Source: Pullulanibacillus sp. KACC 23026 (GTDB taxonomy: Bacteria > Bacillota > Bacilli > Bacillales > Sporolactobacillaceae). From it: 64,000 bases of DNA. The stretch is taken from contig NZ_CP119107.1 in the NCBI RefSeq assembly GCF_029094525.1, positions 3,782,001 through 3,846,000 of the forward strand, given 5' to 3'. Shown one piece after another: positions 18,367-27,718 of the stretch. The position numbers and the translations under genes were made by a program. Under the pieces are notes generated by a model. That model searched no databases. It was not told the origin of the DNA and saw only the letters and a list, made by a program, of their open reading frames with translations. The number at the start of each line of letters is the position of its first letter. The stretch's first letter is position 1.

Positions 18367-20187
18367 TTACTCTCCTTCAAAAAGCAAGGCTTCCATTTCG
18401 TCCAAGACACTCTCAAATAATTGGAAGGCTTGTTTAACGGGCTCCTTTGTTGTCATATCGACTCCTGCTTTTTTCAGGACCTCAATTGGGTAATCAGAGC
18501 TTCCTGCTTTAAGAAACTCTTTATAACGCTGAACCGCTGTTTCGCCTTCCTCCAAAATTTGTTTAGAGAGAGCAGCAGCAGCACTATATCCTGTGGCATA
18601 TTGGAACACATAAAAATTGCGGTAAAAATGGGGAATTCGAGCCCACTCGATGCCAATTTCTTTATCGACGGTCATGCCATCCCCGAAATATCTTTTATTT
18701 AAATCATAATAGATCTCTGTGAATTTTTCTGCCGTCAGTGCTTCGCCATTAGCGCTGGCAACATGGGCAAGCTGCTCAAATTCAGCAAACATAGTTTGGC
18801 GGAACACGGTCGCACGAAAGCCTTCTAACTGATTATTTAAAAGATAGAGCTTCTTCTTTTTGTCATCTGTTTGCTGAAGCAGATAATGATTGAAGAGCGC
18901 TTCATTGCAAGTAGAGGCCACCTCAGCAACAAAAATGGAATAATTAGCATAAGGATAAGGCTGGTTCTCCCGGGTGTAATAGCTATGTAGGGAATGCCCT
19001 AATTCATGTGCAAGCGTGAAGGCATCATTGATCTCATCTGACCAATTCAAAAGGATGTAAGGCATGGTTCCATAAGTTCCAGATGAGTAAGCCCCGCTTC
19101 TCTTATTCTTTGTCTCACGCACGTCTATCCAGCGGCTATCAAATCCCTCTTTAAGAATGGAGACATATTCCTCACCCATTGGAGCAAGCCCCTCTAAAAC
19201 AAGCTGTTTAGCTTCCTCATAAGTCACTTTCATCTCGACATCTTTCACAAGAGGGTTATAAAGATCGTACATGTGCAGATCGTCTAACTCAAGTGCCTTT
19301 TTGCGAATTTCCACATAGCGATGAAGGAGCGGTAAATGCTCATTGACCGTTTCCACTAAATTATCATAGACCGATTCAGGGATATTGTTCCCGGCAAGAG
19401 CGGCCTCTCGTGCTGAATTGTAATGACGGATACGCGCATTGAAGTTATCCTGCTTAAAAGATCCTCCAAGGGTTGCCGCAAACGTATTTTTAAAGTTTTC
19501 ATACGTTTCATGCATGGCAAGAAACGCCCCTTTACGAACCTCTCGATCCTTGCTTCGAATCAAGCTGGAATAACGTCCGTGCGTTAACTGAACCTCTTTA
19601 CCCGATTCATCCATTACTTTTGGAAATTCAAGATCGGCATTATTTAGCATTCCGAAAGTATTTGAGGCGGTTGCCATGACTTCACTCGCTTCAGCTAGCA
19701 AGGCCTCTTTCTCTTCATCCAAAATATGGGGACGTTCACGATTTAAATCTTCTAATAGGTGGCGATATAGCTGTAAGTCCTTATTTTCTTTTATAAAAGA
19801 ATTAAGCGTCTCTTCTGGAATGGCTAATATTTCCGGTACTAGAAATGAAAGCTGTGCGCCAACCATCGCACCTAACTGACGCCCTCGGTCATTAAGCGCT
19901 TGAAATGTCGGATTCGCCGTATCTTCATCTGCCTTCATATGAGCATAGACCATTAATTGACTAAATGTTTTGGTCAACTCATCCTCTTGCTGCAGAGCAT
20001 TGAACAACGTCTCTGCTGACTCACCTAATTTTCCTTTGTAAGCGACCACTTTCGGGACGAGTGCTTTTACTTCTTCAAAAGCCTTTTCCCATTCTTCTAT
20101 ACTGCTATAGATCTTCTCCAAATCCCATTTTTCTAGATCTGGGACATCTTGCCTTGTTAAAACATCTTTTGCTTCGGTCTGCGCCAT
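18367..20187 (-). CDS. pepF: Oligoendopeptidase F (YjbG)
   Basis: 606 residues, M3-family zinc metallopeptidase that cleaves oligopeptides in the cytoplasm. The zinc site is FTLAHELGHSLHSYYT (H-E-x-x-H) about two-thirds along, with the third ligand in the downstream VAEVASTCNEALFNHYLL segment. I chose the ATG at 20187, with GGAGGTG 6 nt upstream; an earlier in-frame start at 20220 would include this site. It lies beside coiA and spxH as in B. subtilis, near the peptide permease that could supply its substrates. Confidence 0.95.
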   Translation of the reverse strand: MAQTEAKDVLTRQDVPDLEKWDLEKIYSSIEEWEKAFEEVKALVPKVVAYKGKLGESAETLFNALQQEDELTKTFSQLMVYAHMKADEDTANPTFQALNDRGRQLGAMVGAQLSFLVPEILAIPEETLNSFIKENKDLQLYRHLLEDLNRERPHILDEEKEALLAEASEVMATASNTFGMLNNADLEFPKVMDESGKEVQLTHGRYSSLIRSKDREVRKGAFLAMHETYENFKNTFAATLGGSFKQDNFNARIRHYNSAREAALAGNNIPESVYDNLVETVNEHLPLLHRYVEIRKKALELDDLHMYDLYNPLVKDVEMKVTYEEAKQLVLEGLAPMGEEYVSILKEGFDSRWIDVRETKNKRSGAYSSGTYGTMPYILLNWSDEINDAFTLAHELGHSLHSYYTRENQPYPYANYSIFVAEVASTCNEALFNHYLLQQTDDKKKKLYLLNNQLEGFRATVFRQTMFAEFEQLAHVASANGEALTAEKFTEIYYDLNKRYFGDGMTVDKEIGIEWARIPHFYRNFYVFQYATGYSAAAALSKQILEEGETAVQRYKEFLKAGSSDYPIEVLKKAGVDMTTKEPVKQAFQLFESVLDEMEALLFEGE

Positions 20188-20296
20188 GCCTGACACCTCC
20201 ATGATCTCATTCTGAATCATTCTTACTTAATAATATTTCTCTTTAATAAATGGATAATCCTCCCTCTTTATTCTACTATACTTTACGTATTCCCAT

Positions 20297-21523
20297 TCAT
20301 CCCTTTTCCTTGCTCAACCAAAACTCTAGCATGTGTTGATCTTCTTTCATTAATTCATCGAGAAAAGGCTCTGGCCATTCAAGCTTTTTTTCTATAACAT
20401 ATGCGCCCTTTGATTCCAGTCTTAAATAACCTAATGTACATAGGGCTTGGAGATAGCTTAGAACAACCGTCTCCCAATTGTTGAGTGTTTCACAGCGGAT
20501 CTGAACCCGTATCCACCTTCTATTAATTAATTGTGAGAACTTATACCGTACTGTCTCCCATTCAATAAGTGTGCCTTCCGAATAGCCAAATAGGAAGATC
20601 AAGCAAATCCAACCCTGCCATTGATAGCAGGGGGTTTCAATACAGGCAAAATCTCCAGTTGGCAGTCCTACGACTCCAGGGAATGCCTTCCATACGACCG
20701 CTTTGTTACTGGCAACACGCTGAAGTTCATATTCAAACACTTGAGAATAGGCAACATAACCGACTCGCCATTTCTTCTTGACCATCATCCAGTTAGCTAG
20801 CAGTGAGTGTTGTTTGGGGAGGAGAAAGGGTTTCAAGAGATCTTGCAAGGATAAGGAGCCAAGCGGCCGTGTCACTTTCTCGGCCATAACCCGACGTGAA
20901 TTAAGAGGGATAAGATGATATAAAAAGGTGACGTACTGACTTGAAGGTTCATAAAAAATTAAAAATCCTTTTTGTTGCTGGCGTAAAGTTAGTGGGGGAT
21001 GAATAAAGGGAAAGCGAAGGGTACTCCATTCAAGCGGGGTGAGTTGAAAGGTATGGGTGCTTAATTGCCGGAGACGTTTCTTATGCCATATCCAAATCGG
21101 CTGCATGTCTCTGTTACGATAGCCTTTGTCTCTTTCTAATAGTTTCTCAATCGGTATGGTCGAGCATTGGAATTCAAAAGCAAGTGACTGGGGAAAACAC
21201 GTAAGTCCCACATCTGCACGCTGGTTAATTTCTGGAAAGTACCATTCCAATTTTGGACTGAGCTCCTGCTTCTTGAGCCACTCGTACAGGTCCTTCTTTC
21301 CTTGAATATGTGCTGGGGTCTCTGGCTCGGAATGACTTAAACAATCTGACTCCCTCTTATGAGCAAAATGATAACACTTCTTCATACCAAGCTTCATTAA
21401 AAGCGGTGAATGGCAAATCGGGCACAAGAAGGTTTGTTCTTCTCTTTGCTTTAAGAGCCAACTGTATTCATGCGGTTCCGCCAGAGAAAAGGGGGTTCCA
21501 TCTTTCCAAAGCGCGACTAACAT
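20297..21523 (-). CDS. coiA: Competence protein CoiA (YjbF)
   Basis: 408 residues. The N-terminus has a CPICHSPLLMKLGMKKCYHFAHK motif (C-x-x-C plus C-x-H-F-A-H) characteristic of CoiA. A nuclease-like core follows: DLYEWLKKQELSPKLEWYFPEINQRADVGL ... LAFEFQCSTIP, with the D and E-x-Q of a PD-(D/E)xK-type fold. CoiA aids recombination of transformed DNA in competent cells. GGAGGTGAGCG precedes the ATG. A large repeat array lies just upstream; the gene is otherwise intact. Confidence 0.9.
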   Translation of the reverse strand: MLVALWKDGTPFSLAEPHEYSWLLKQREEQTFLCPICHSPLLMKLGMKKCYHFAHKRESDCLSHSEPETPAHIQGKKDLYEWLKKQELSPKLEWYFPEINQRADVGLTCFPQSLAFEFQCSTIPIEKLLERDKGYRNRDMQPIWIWHKKRLRQLSTHTFQLTPLEWSTLRFPFIHPPLTLRQQQKGFLIFYEPSSQYVTFLYHLIPLNSRRVMAEKVTRPLGSLSLQDLLKPFLLPKQHSLLANWMMVKKKWRVGYVAYSQVFEYELQRVASNKAVVWKAFPGVVGLPTGDFACIETPCYQWQGWICLIFLFGYSEGTLIEWETVRYKFSQLINRRWIRVQIRCETLNNWETVVLSYLQALCTLGYLRLESKGAYVIEKKLEWPEPFLDELMKEDQHMLEFWLSKEKG

Positions 21524-21639
21524 CGCTCACCTCCAAGATGAATTTATCTTATGCTTCTAAATTCGGCACAAGAAGGTCGAGTTCCTTCTTATTAGATTTA
21601 AAATGATGACGAAGCTTACACGTGAGAAGCTTGGCCAAA

Positions 21640-22142
21640 AAATCACAGAAGCTCACTCCCGACTCTCATCCAGGAGCGCAAAATCCAAGAAGGTTCTCCA
21701 TTTATCCAAGAAGGTCGCTAAAAAATCCAAGAAGGTTTGTCAAAAATCACAGAAGCTCTCCCCCGTCCCTCATCCACGTGAGTAAAATCCAAGAAGGTTC
21801 TCCTTTTATCCAAGAAGGTCGCTAAAAAATCCAAGAAGGTTTGTCAAAAATCATAAAAAGTCTACCAAAAATCACAGAAGCTCTCATCCAGCTTTATCCA
21901 GGAGCGCAAAATCCAAGAAGGTTGCTCATTTATCCAAGAAGGTCGCCAAAACATCCGAGAAGATTTGCCCAAAATCCCAAAAGGTCAGTCCAAAATCACA
22001 GAAGCTCACTCCCCACCCTCATCCAGGAGCGCAAAATCCAAGAAGGTTCTCCTTTTATCCAAGAAGGTCGCTAAAAAATCCGAGAAGGTTGGTCAAAAAT
22101 CATAAAAGGTCAGCCCAAAATCACAGAAGCTCACTCCCCACC
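21640..22142. repeat. Higher-order tandem array (~125-bp superunit of ~21-bp subunits)
   Basis: The marker ATCACAGAAGCTC recurs at 21642, 21746, 21871, 21995 and 22120 (spacing 104, 125, 124, 125). Between markers are four (three in the first unit) degenerate ~21-bp subunits with core ATCCAAGAAGGT, variants ATCCGAGAAGGT and ATCATAAAAGGT. The 21-bp shortfall of the first unit equals one subunit. No preserved ORF with a ribosome site runs through it, although several frames are open. Confidence 0.9.
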
Positions 22143-22208
22143 CTCAAGCATTAAGGGGAAAATCCCCATTTATTTATCAAATCTGCTTTAGCCTCTCCTA
22201 TTAAAGAT

Positions 22209-22234
22209 AAAAGCTTGGGATCCCCCAAGCTTTT
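22209..22234. terminator. Terminator of the cardiolipin synthase gene
   Basis: AAAAGCTTGGG / CCCAAGCTTTT near-perfect stem, 54 nt after the stop of the leftward gene; the T-run continues on both strands. Confidence 0.75.
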
Positions 22235-22287
22235 GTCTTCTAATTATAGTGTTATTTTAGTAGCCATGGCTTTTTATTGGCGTTCGC

Positions 22288-23796
22288 TCACAGCAGCGGC
22301 GACAAGAGGCGTGAGGTGGATTCAACCACTCTTGTGATGATCGGCCGTTTTCTAAAAACGTCCAAAACAATTGGCGTTGCGCTTTCCAAATCTTTAATAT
22401 AGTCCGCAACCAATTGAACCGTACTCTCTGTTCGATACAAGAACGCATTGACTTCAAAATTCAGATGAAAACTCCTCATATCCATATTAGCGGTTCCAAT
22501 AGAAGCAAATTCATGATCGACAATAATCACTTTGCTATGCAAGAAACCCGCTTTGTAATCATAAATGTTAACCCCTGCTTCTAAGAGCTCTGGAAAATAG
22601 GAATGGGACGCATAAAAAACAATTCGTTTATCAGGACGGTTGGGTACAAGCAATTTCACGTCAATCCCACTAAGGGCGGCCACTTTGAGCGCACTCAAAA
22701 TATCATCATCTGGAATCAAATAGGGAGAGGCAATCCAAATGGAACGTTTGGCTGAGACGATCATGGAGAAGAACAGGCTCTTTATTACCTCCCATTCGTC
22801 ATCAGGAGATGAAGCGATCATTTGAACAGCCCCAAAATTTTTCCCGATTGCCGGCTCTGCTTTAAAATAAATAGGATCGGTTAGAACCGTCCCTGTCATA
22901 TGATACCAATCCTGTAAAAAAATCGTTTGGAGGCTTTCCACAGCTTCTCCTCTCACATATAAATGAGTATCCCGCCAAAAGCCAAAGGAGGGATGTTTAC
23001 CAAGATACTCGTCACCGATGTTTAATCCGCCTATGAACCCAATCTTTCCATCAATTACGACGATTTTTCGATGATTGCGGAAATTGATTTTATGATTTAA
23101 CAAAGGGACTTTAACAGGGAAAAAGGAGACAACCTCTGCACCTGCCTCTTTCAGCTCTTCAACATAATGCCTTGATAACCGCCAACTCCCAACCGCATCA
23201 AACATAAAGCGAATCTCAATCCCCTGCTTCGCTTTTTTAACCAAAAGATCCTTTATTTTAGTTCCAAGTTCATCATGACGCACAATATAATATTCCATAT
23301 GAATATGGTGCTCTGCTTTTTCAATGGCGTCCATAATTTCTTTGAAGGTCGCTTCACCATTTGTCAATATTTTCGTCTCTGTACCAAACGAGATCGGAAA
23401 GGGCGTTAAGCGCTGAGCAAGCTTCAATGTTCGGCTCTGATCTTCCCCCATTAAGGCGAGCTTCTCATGATCCAGCTGACTTGTTGGCGACGCTTCAGCA
23501 TACGTCATTTCATTGAGGAAAGCACGTTTTCGAAACAGCCTCTTCTTTCTATAACTTTTTCCGAAAATAATGTAGACAATAAAGCCCACGACTGGAAAAA
23601 TAGCGAGAACCATCAGCCAAGTAATCGTTTTAGAAGGCTGTCTATTCTCTAAGAAAATGACAATCCCTATAAAAACTACAGAGAGTGATAAACCAACATT
23701 CAAGGTCTCATAAATCCAGCGTTGCCAATTCTGCAAGAAATAAAGGAGCACCAAAGCCCCAATAATTAAAAGGGTTAATTGTAATTGCCTTTTCAT
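22288..23796 (-). CDS. cls: Cardiolipin synthase
   Basis: 502 residues. Two N-terminal membrane segments (LTLLIIGALVLLYFLQNW; VVFIGIVIFLENR) precede a phospholipase-D fold with two HKD motifs: NHRKIVVIDGKIGFIGGLNIGDEY and HSKVIIVDHEFASIGTANMDMRSF. It condenses two phosphatidylglycerol molecules into cardiolipin at the membrane. It is inserted here between coiA and mecA relative to B. subtilis. It ends shortly before the repeat array and a terminator. The substrate role is inferred from the family. Confidence 0.93.
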   Translation of the reverse strand: MKRQLQLTLLIIGALVLLYFLQNWQRWIYETLNVGLSLSVVFIGIVIFLENRQPSKTITWLMVLAIFPVVGFIVYIIFGKSYRKKRLFRKRAFLNEMTYAEASPTSQLDHEKLALMGEDQSRTLKLAQRLTPFPISFGTETKILTNGEATFKEIMDAIEKAEHHIHMEYYIVRHDELGTKIKDLLVKKAKQGIEIRFMFDAVGSWRLSRHYVEELKEAGAEVVSFFPVKVPLLNHKINFRNHRKIVVIDGKIGFIGGLNIGDEYLGKHPSFGFWRDTHLYVRGEAVESLQTIFLQDWYHMTGTVLTDPIYFKAEPAIGKNFGAVQMIASSPDDEWEVIKSLFFSMIVSAKRSIWIASPYLIPDDDILSALKVAALSGIDVKLLVPNRPDKRIVFYASHSYFPELLEAGVNIYDYKAGFLHSKVIIVDHEFASIGTANMDMRSFHLNFEVNAFLYRTESTVQLVADYIKDLESATPIVLDVFRKRPIITRVVESTSRLLSPLL

Positions 23797-24079
23797 ATCG
23801 TGACTCCTTTTGACTCATCCCTATAACTCGCGTCTTTTTAGTAAGCTTACTAACGGTTAAGATGGCGTCTAGTTTTAGAAAATAAGCGCTTAACCTTTTT
23901 CACACACATTTAATCCGTACCTCTATAAAATCATAAGAAAAAAGGAAGGGTCAAAAGAAATGAACGCACCCATCGCTTAGATAAAGAATAGATTAAGAAG
24001 TGGGTAGTGGTCTAATTATAGTTTACCTTTTTTTACAAAAACGTTAAAGTACAAAGCCATTCGGGATATAAAATAAGCA
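23797..24079. other. Intergenic region upstream of cls
   Basis: No supported gene. A palindromic TAAGCGCTTA element lies near 23882 and a ribosome-site-like AAAGGAAGGG precedes a 6-codon ORF near 23960, too short to call. Confidence 0.4.
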
Positions 24080-24108
24080 AAACCGACTTCCAAAATGGAA
24101 ATCGGTTT
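24080..24108. terminator. Terminator of mecA
   Basis: AAACCGACTTCC / GGAAATCGGTTT stem with a short loop, directly after the mecA stop; a U-rich tail is present on the minus side. Confidence 0.8.
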
Positions 24109-24112
24109 ATTG

Positions 24113-24790
24113 TTAATTAGAGAAATAGTGGCGAGTTGTCTCTATAGCATGATCTTGCATGATCAGCTTGCCATACTCATGCAACACATGATTGGATAAA
24201 CCCGTTTCAAACCCATATTCTAAGATGAGACTGAGACGATCTTCTTGTTCATCCTCTGTCAAGATATCTGAGAAAACAACTTCGAGATAGTAGTCCCCAT
24301 CATAATGGTATAAGTGTGTTAAAATGTTATCCGTGCTCACCCGTGCGCTTAAAGCAATCATCGATTCAAAATCTTCAAGCTGAATGAGGAAGGTGAGGTC
24401 ATCCTCTGTCCATTCATCCTCTGAATCTTCTTCTGTTTTGTTTCTCTTCTCATGACGTTCAGATAAGAGATCCTCGAAGCTTTCATTAACAGGAATATCA
24501 AGATGTTTGTCCTGTGATATGGGAAGTTCTAACTTGGAGCCATCCTTTGATAACTGGGCTCGGGTGACAATGATCTCCAATCCCTTTTCTAGCGCTTGGA
24601 CTTGTATCCATAGAGGACCTTCTAGAGGGAAGGATTCTTGATGATTCGCTTCATCCATCATTTCCCAGAACAGTTCCTCTCCGCGCTCTCGATCAGACCA
24701 AATATCCTCACGAGTAAAGCCACGATTCTCAATATCGAGATAACTAATAAAGCACTTTAACGTGTACTCATTGACGCGTTCGATTTCCAC
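24113..24790 (-). CDS. mecA: Adaptor protein MecA
   Basis: 225 residues. The N-terminal domain starts MEIERVNEYTLKCFISYLDIENRGFTREDIWSDRERGEELFWEMMDE, highly characteristic of MecA. It is joined by an acidic linker (HEKRNKTEEDSEDEWTEDD) to the ClpC-binding C-terminal domain. MecA delivers ComK and other substrates to ClpCP and assembles the ClpC hexamer. It lies near coiA, spx and spxH, all part of the competence/thiol-stress proteolysis circuit. Confidence 0.95.
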   Translation of the reverse strand: MEIERVNEYTLKCFISYLDIENRGFTREDIWSDRERGEELFWEMMDEANHQESFPLEGPLWIQVQALEKGLEIIVTRAQLSKDGSKLELPISQDKHLDIPVNESFEDLLSERHEKRNKTEEDSEDEWTEDDLTFLIQLEDFESMIALSARVSTDNILTHLYHYDGDYYLEVVFSDILTEDEQEDRLSLILEYGFETGLSNHVLHEYGKLIMQDHAIETTRHYFSN

Positions 24791-25244
24791 GTCGATCTCT
24801 CCCTTCCATCATTAATTTAAAAAAGTTGGGAGCGACATACCCGAATGGTGTTCAAAAATGGCGACTCTTTTTATGGCTCTCCCAGAACACAAGTCCTTCC
24901 CATCGCTTTGAAAGACAAGACCTGTTAACCGCCTTTTTTGAACAACAAGTCTTAACACATTTGCTGTCTTACTAAACTGTGATAGAACCTCTTATACATC
25001 TATTGTATGACAAATCCAAGCCAATTGAAATTCAAAAAGCCTGAATGGTGACAAATAACACATTTGCCCATACCACTGTGTCATCATTAGTGTATGACCG
25101 TATTTTATCAAACATTAATAAGATTTGCTAACAAAAAGAAGAAATATTTAGAAAGGATTTTTCACAATTTGAACTTGCCGGCTCCTGTCATATAGAGGAC
25201 AAGTTTGCATAAACATGATGTAGAGACTTGAAAGGAGATTACCT
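24791..25244. other. Divergent promoter region mecA / yjbE
   Basis: 454 nt without a gene. I looked for the yybP-ykoY manganese riboswitch, which often precedes TerC-family genes, and saw none of its conserved segments. A short inverted repeat TCATTAGTGTATGA lies near 25085. Nothing further is recognised. Confidence 0.4.
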
Positions 25245-25928
25245 ATGTCCCTAACGCAGGAGACCTTGTTTTCAATCTTAAACATAATCCTCATAGATAT
25301 TGTATTAGGAGGAGACAATGCAGTCGTCATCGCACTTGCCTGTAGAAGACTTCCAGAAAAAAGACGAAACAAAGCTATTATTTTGGGAACAGGGTTAGCC
25401 GTTGTTTTGAGAATCTGTTTAACCGGCATTATGGTGGTCTTACTAAAAATCCCCCTTCTGCTCCTGTTAGGCGGTCTTTTACTAGTCGTCATTGCCTACC
25501 GTTTAATTGCCAATCAAAACGAAGACATGCATGTCCAAGCAGGCACCACCTTATTCTCGGCCGTTCGGACCATTGTTATCGCTGACCTTGTCATGGGTCT
25601 CGATAATATTTTGGGCATAGCTGGCGCATCAGATGGCCATATTGAGCTCGTTGTGTTAGGCTTATGCTTCTCTGTTCCTATTATAATATGGGGAAGTAAA
25701 ATTATACTAATCGCTATGGAATATGTCCCCGGCCTGATCTATATTGGCGGCGCTATCCTTGCTTATACCGCAGCTAACATGATTGTCAGCGAACCAAAGC
25801 TCACACCATGGGTCAATGACCACCCTAATATAAAGCCGATTACGATGGCTATTATAATCACTTCGGTACTTATCAGTGGTTGGCTTAAAAATAGGCTGAA
25901 CCACCACTCTTCACAGCACCTTTCTTAA
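25245..25928 (+). CDS. yjbE: TerC-family integral membrane protein YjbE
   Basis: 227 residues with about seven membrane spans. Family hallmarks are LIDIVLGGDNAVVIALACRRLPEKRR (the D-x-x-x-G-G-D-N motif) and the repeated VIADLVMGLDNILGIAGAS. TerC proteins of Bacillus act in manganese handling and metalation of exported enzymes; which of these applies here is inference. GAAAGGAGATTACCT precedes the ATG. It lies between mecA and spx, as in B. subtilis. Confidence 0.88.
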   Translation: MSLTQETLFSILNIILIDIVLGGDNAVVIALACRRLPEKRRNKAIILGTGLAVVLRICLTGIMVVLLKIPLLLLLGGLLLVVIAYRLIANQNEDMHVQAGTTLFSAVRTIVIADLVMGLDNILGIAGASDGHIELVVLGLCFSVPIIIWGSKIILIAMEYVPGLIYIGGAILAYTAANMIVSEPKLTPWVNDHPNIKPITMAIIITSVLISGWLKNRLNHHSSQHLS

Positions 25929-26113
25929 CACGCCTAACAGAGTGCTCAAGGCTAAGTTGCCTCCCCCTGAAAATAAGTCCAATTTGGTTGCCTAGAAATA
26001 AAGGTTAGCTAAATTTCTATTAGTTGGTGAAAGCGTCATAGAAGGCTATTAGAAAAGAAGAACACGAGTGCCTAAGCTCTCATGTTCTTCTTAAACAAAC
26101 CATCTGTATGGAA

Positions 26114-26509
26114 TTAATTAACCATGCGCTGAGCTTCTTGAAGTTTAAATGTCCTTACTTTTCTAGGTAAGAAACGGCGAATTTCATCGTCATTATACCC
26201 AACTTGAAGGCGTTTTTCATCAATCATGATTGGACGTCTTAGAAGGCCGGGATTGTTTTGAATAATTTCATATAAATCCTGTAATGGCAGCGTGTCCAAC
26301 TGGATGTTTAACTCTTGGAACGCTTTGGAGCGAGTTGAGATAATCTCATCGGTTCCTTCCTCTGTCATTCTCAAAATCTCTTTAATTTCCTCAATTGAGA
26401 GTGGTTCAGAAAAGATATTACGTTCAACAAACGGTATGTCATGTTCATTAAGCCATGCCTTTGCCTTCCGACAAGATGTACAACTTGGTGATGTATATAA
26501 AGTGACCAT
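26114..26509 (-). CDS. spx: Transcriptional regulator Spx
   Basis: 131 residues, exactly the B. subtilis length. ArsC-like fold with the redox switch CTSC at residues 10-13 and the R-P-I segment ([29 protein letters not shown]) near residue 91. It binds the RNA polymerase alpha C-terminal domain under thiol stress and is degraded by ClpXP with SpxH. I chose the ATG at 26509, as AAGGAGGGTGAGACC directly precedes it. It is monocistronic. Confidence 0.97.
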   Translation of the reverse strand: MVTLYTSPSCTSCRKAKAWLNEHDIPFVERNIFSEPLSIEEIKEILRMTEEGTDEIISTRSKAFQELNIQLDTLPLQDLYEIIQNNPGLLRRPIMIDEKRLQVGYNDDEIRRFLPRKVRTFKLQEAQRMVN

Positions 26510-26539
26510 GGTCTCACCCTCCTTAAAAGGAAATGTCAC

Positions 26540-26934
26540 TTATCCACAATAACTCATCTATTATTATATTATAATATTTCTAATTTGACTAGCCTTTATT
26601 TTTGCCTGTTTTGTGAATGACCATAGACCTAATTCCCTTTATTTACTTGAATGAAACCACTTTTTCAAAAATTGTCGTTTATTCACTGCACCTTCTAATT
26701 GTTGAGAATGCGACTATAGTCCCTATGTAAAATAATAGCTTACACCTCTTAAATTTCCCTTAACATTCTAATGATTAACACGAAATCGATCTATTTTTAG
26801 AACCTCCCACAAATAGAAGGGAGATTTTCCTTCTGCGTGAACTAATTTTTGGGCGCAAAATTAAAGAAAACAAGGCTCGCTCCAAGCCTTTAGGCGAAGG
26901 GCTGGCCTTGCAAGCACTTTATACTTCCATCTAA
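26540..26934. other. Upstream region of spx
   Basis: No gene supported. Sequence is A/T-rich with several TATTATAATA-like hexamers near 26563-26576 that could serve the spx promoters. A GC-richer patch (CCAAGCCTTTAGGCGAAGGGCTGG, near 26890) has no recognised role. Confidence 0.35.
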
Positions 26935-26935
26935 A

Positions 26936-26970
26936 AAAGACGACCCTTCTGACAAAGAACAAGTCGTCGC
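26936..26970 (-). terminator. Terminator of the 41-residue ORF
   Basis: GACGAC / GTCGTC arms with an 18-nt loop followed by TTTTTT on the minus strand, 8 nt beyond the ORF stop. It supports that the small ORF is transcribed. Confidence 0.75.
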
Positions 26971-26977
26971 AAATTTA

Positions 26978-27103
26978 TTAGGCAGATATTTTGGTTTGAG
27001 GTGCCTGAGAAGGCTTTTGTTGAAGGCCCAGCTGACCGAATCGATCCTTTAACCATTTCTTCAAAGCACTGCGTTTCTTCCGCTTTCTATCATTTGGCTT
27101 CAT
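26978..27103 (-). CDS. Small basic protein (41 residues)
   Basis: ORF beginning MKPNDRKRKKRSALKKWLKD with AAAGGGAGGAGTGAG just upstream and an intrinsic terminator just downstream. The N-terminal half is extremely Lys/Arg-rich; the C-terminal half is Gln/Pro-rich. I do not recognise a family. The ribosome site and terminator together make a genuine gene likely; nucleic acid or membrane binding is only a guess from charge. Confidence 0.7.
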   Translation of the reverse strand: MKPNDRKRKKRSALKKWLKDRFGQLGLQQKPSQAPQTKISA

Positions 27104-27541
27104 ATAGGCTCACTCCTCCCTTTAAGGCACCAATTTATTAATGGAAGATGATAGTCCCCATTAATGATAAGTATATTGTCTTACCTTTCCTTATCAATTG
27201 TCAAGCCTTCATTAAAAGATTAATAGTTCAATCAAAAAAGACTTTTATTTGTGAACAAAAATGGTGTCTTACTGTCTTTGACTTTTTCTATTAGTTTATG
27301 CCTTAAGCTCTTTCAGCGTGTCTTCCTCTTTACCCAAATTTGCCGATTTCAAGTGAAGAAATGCATGTCAACTTACCCGAATTGATGACGAGTCCCTTCA
27401 CTTTTCGGATGAAACCTTTTTAGAGTTCTGTTCAAATGCTATAGTATAGATAGTTCAAACCCATTAAAACAATTTGCGTGACAGGCGCTTTCCACATGTT
27501 TGACATGAAAGCGAGTTTATCACTTAGAAAGGCTGATTCCT
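27104..27541. other. Intergenic region
   Basis: 438 nt, A/T-rich, without a supported gene or recognised RNA. A TATAGT-type hexamer (ATGCTATAGTATAGATAG, about 27440) may be the promoter of the following small ORF. Confidence 0.35.
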
Positions 27542-27718
27542 TTGTTTTATAAAATGGTAACCCTTATTTCAATAATAGGGTGTCTTGTCCTGCTTCTATT
27601 AGTCTTCTTAGAACAATTTAGTGGTCATTCCATTAGCTTTCTCAAACCAATTCTATGGGTGACGCTCCTCGCCTTCATAACCCGCTTAATTATAAGGGCT
27701 AAGACTAAGAAAAAATAA
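27542..27718 (+). CDS. Small membrane protein (58 residues)
   Basis: TTG-started ORF (an internal ATG at 27554 is the alternative) with AGAAAGG 9 nt upstream. Two hydrophobic segments, VTLISIIGCLVLLLLVFL and ISFLKPILWVTLLAFITRLII, then a basic tail RAKTKKK. The basic C-terminus suggests a cytoplasmic end. No family is recognised. Confidence 0.5.
   Translation: MFYKMVTLISIIGCLVLLLLVFLEQFSGHSISFLKPILWVTLLAFITRLIIRAKTKKK

Noticed and set aside
21603-22074. Several Lys/Ser-rich open frames in the coiA-proximal array
   Set aside because: They merely translate the ~21-bp repeat in different frames, with no ribosome site and no continuous frame across superunits.
24791-25244. yybP-ykoY manganese riboswitch before the TerC-family gene
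   Set aside because: The family often has one, but none of its conserved segments could be found in this leader.
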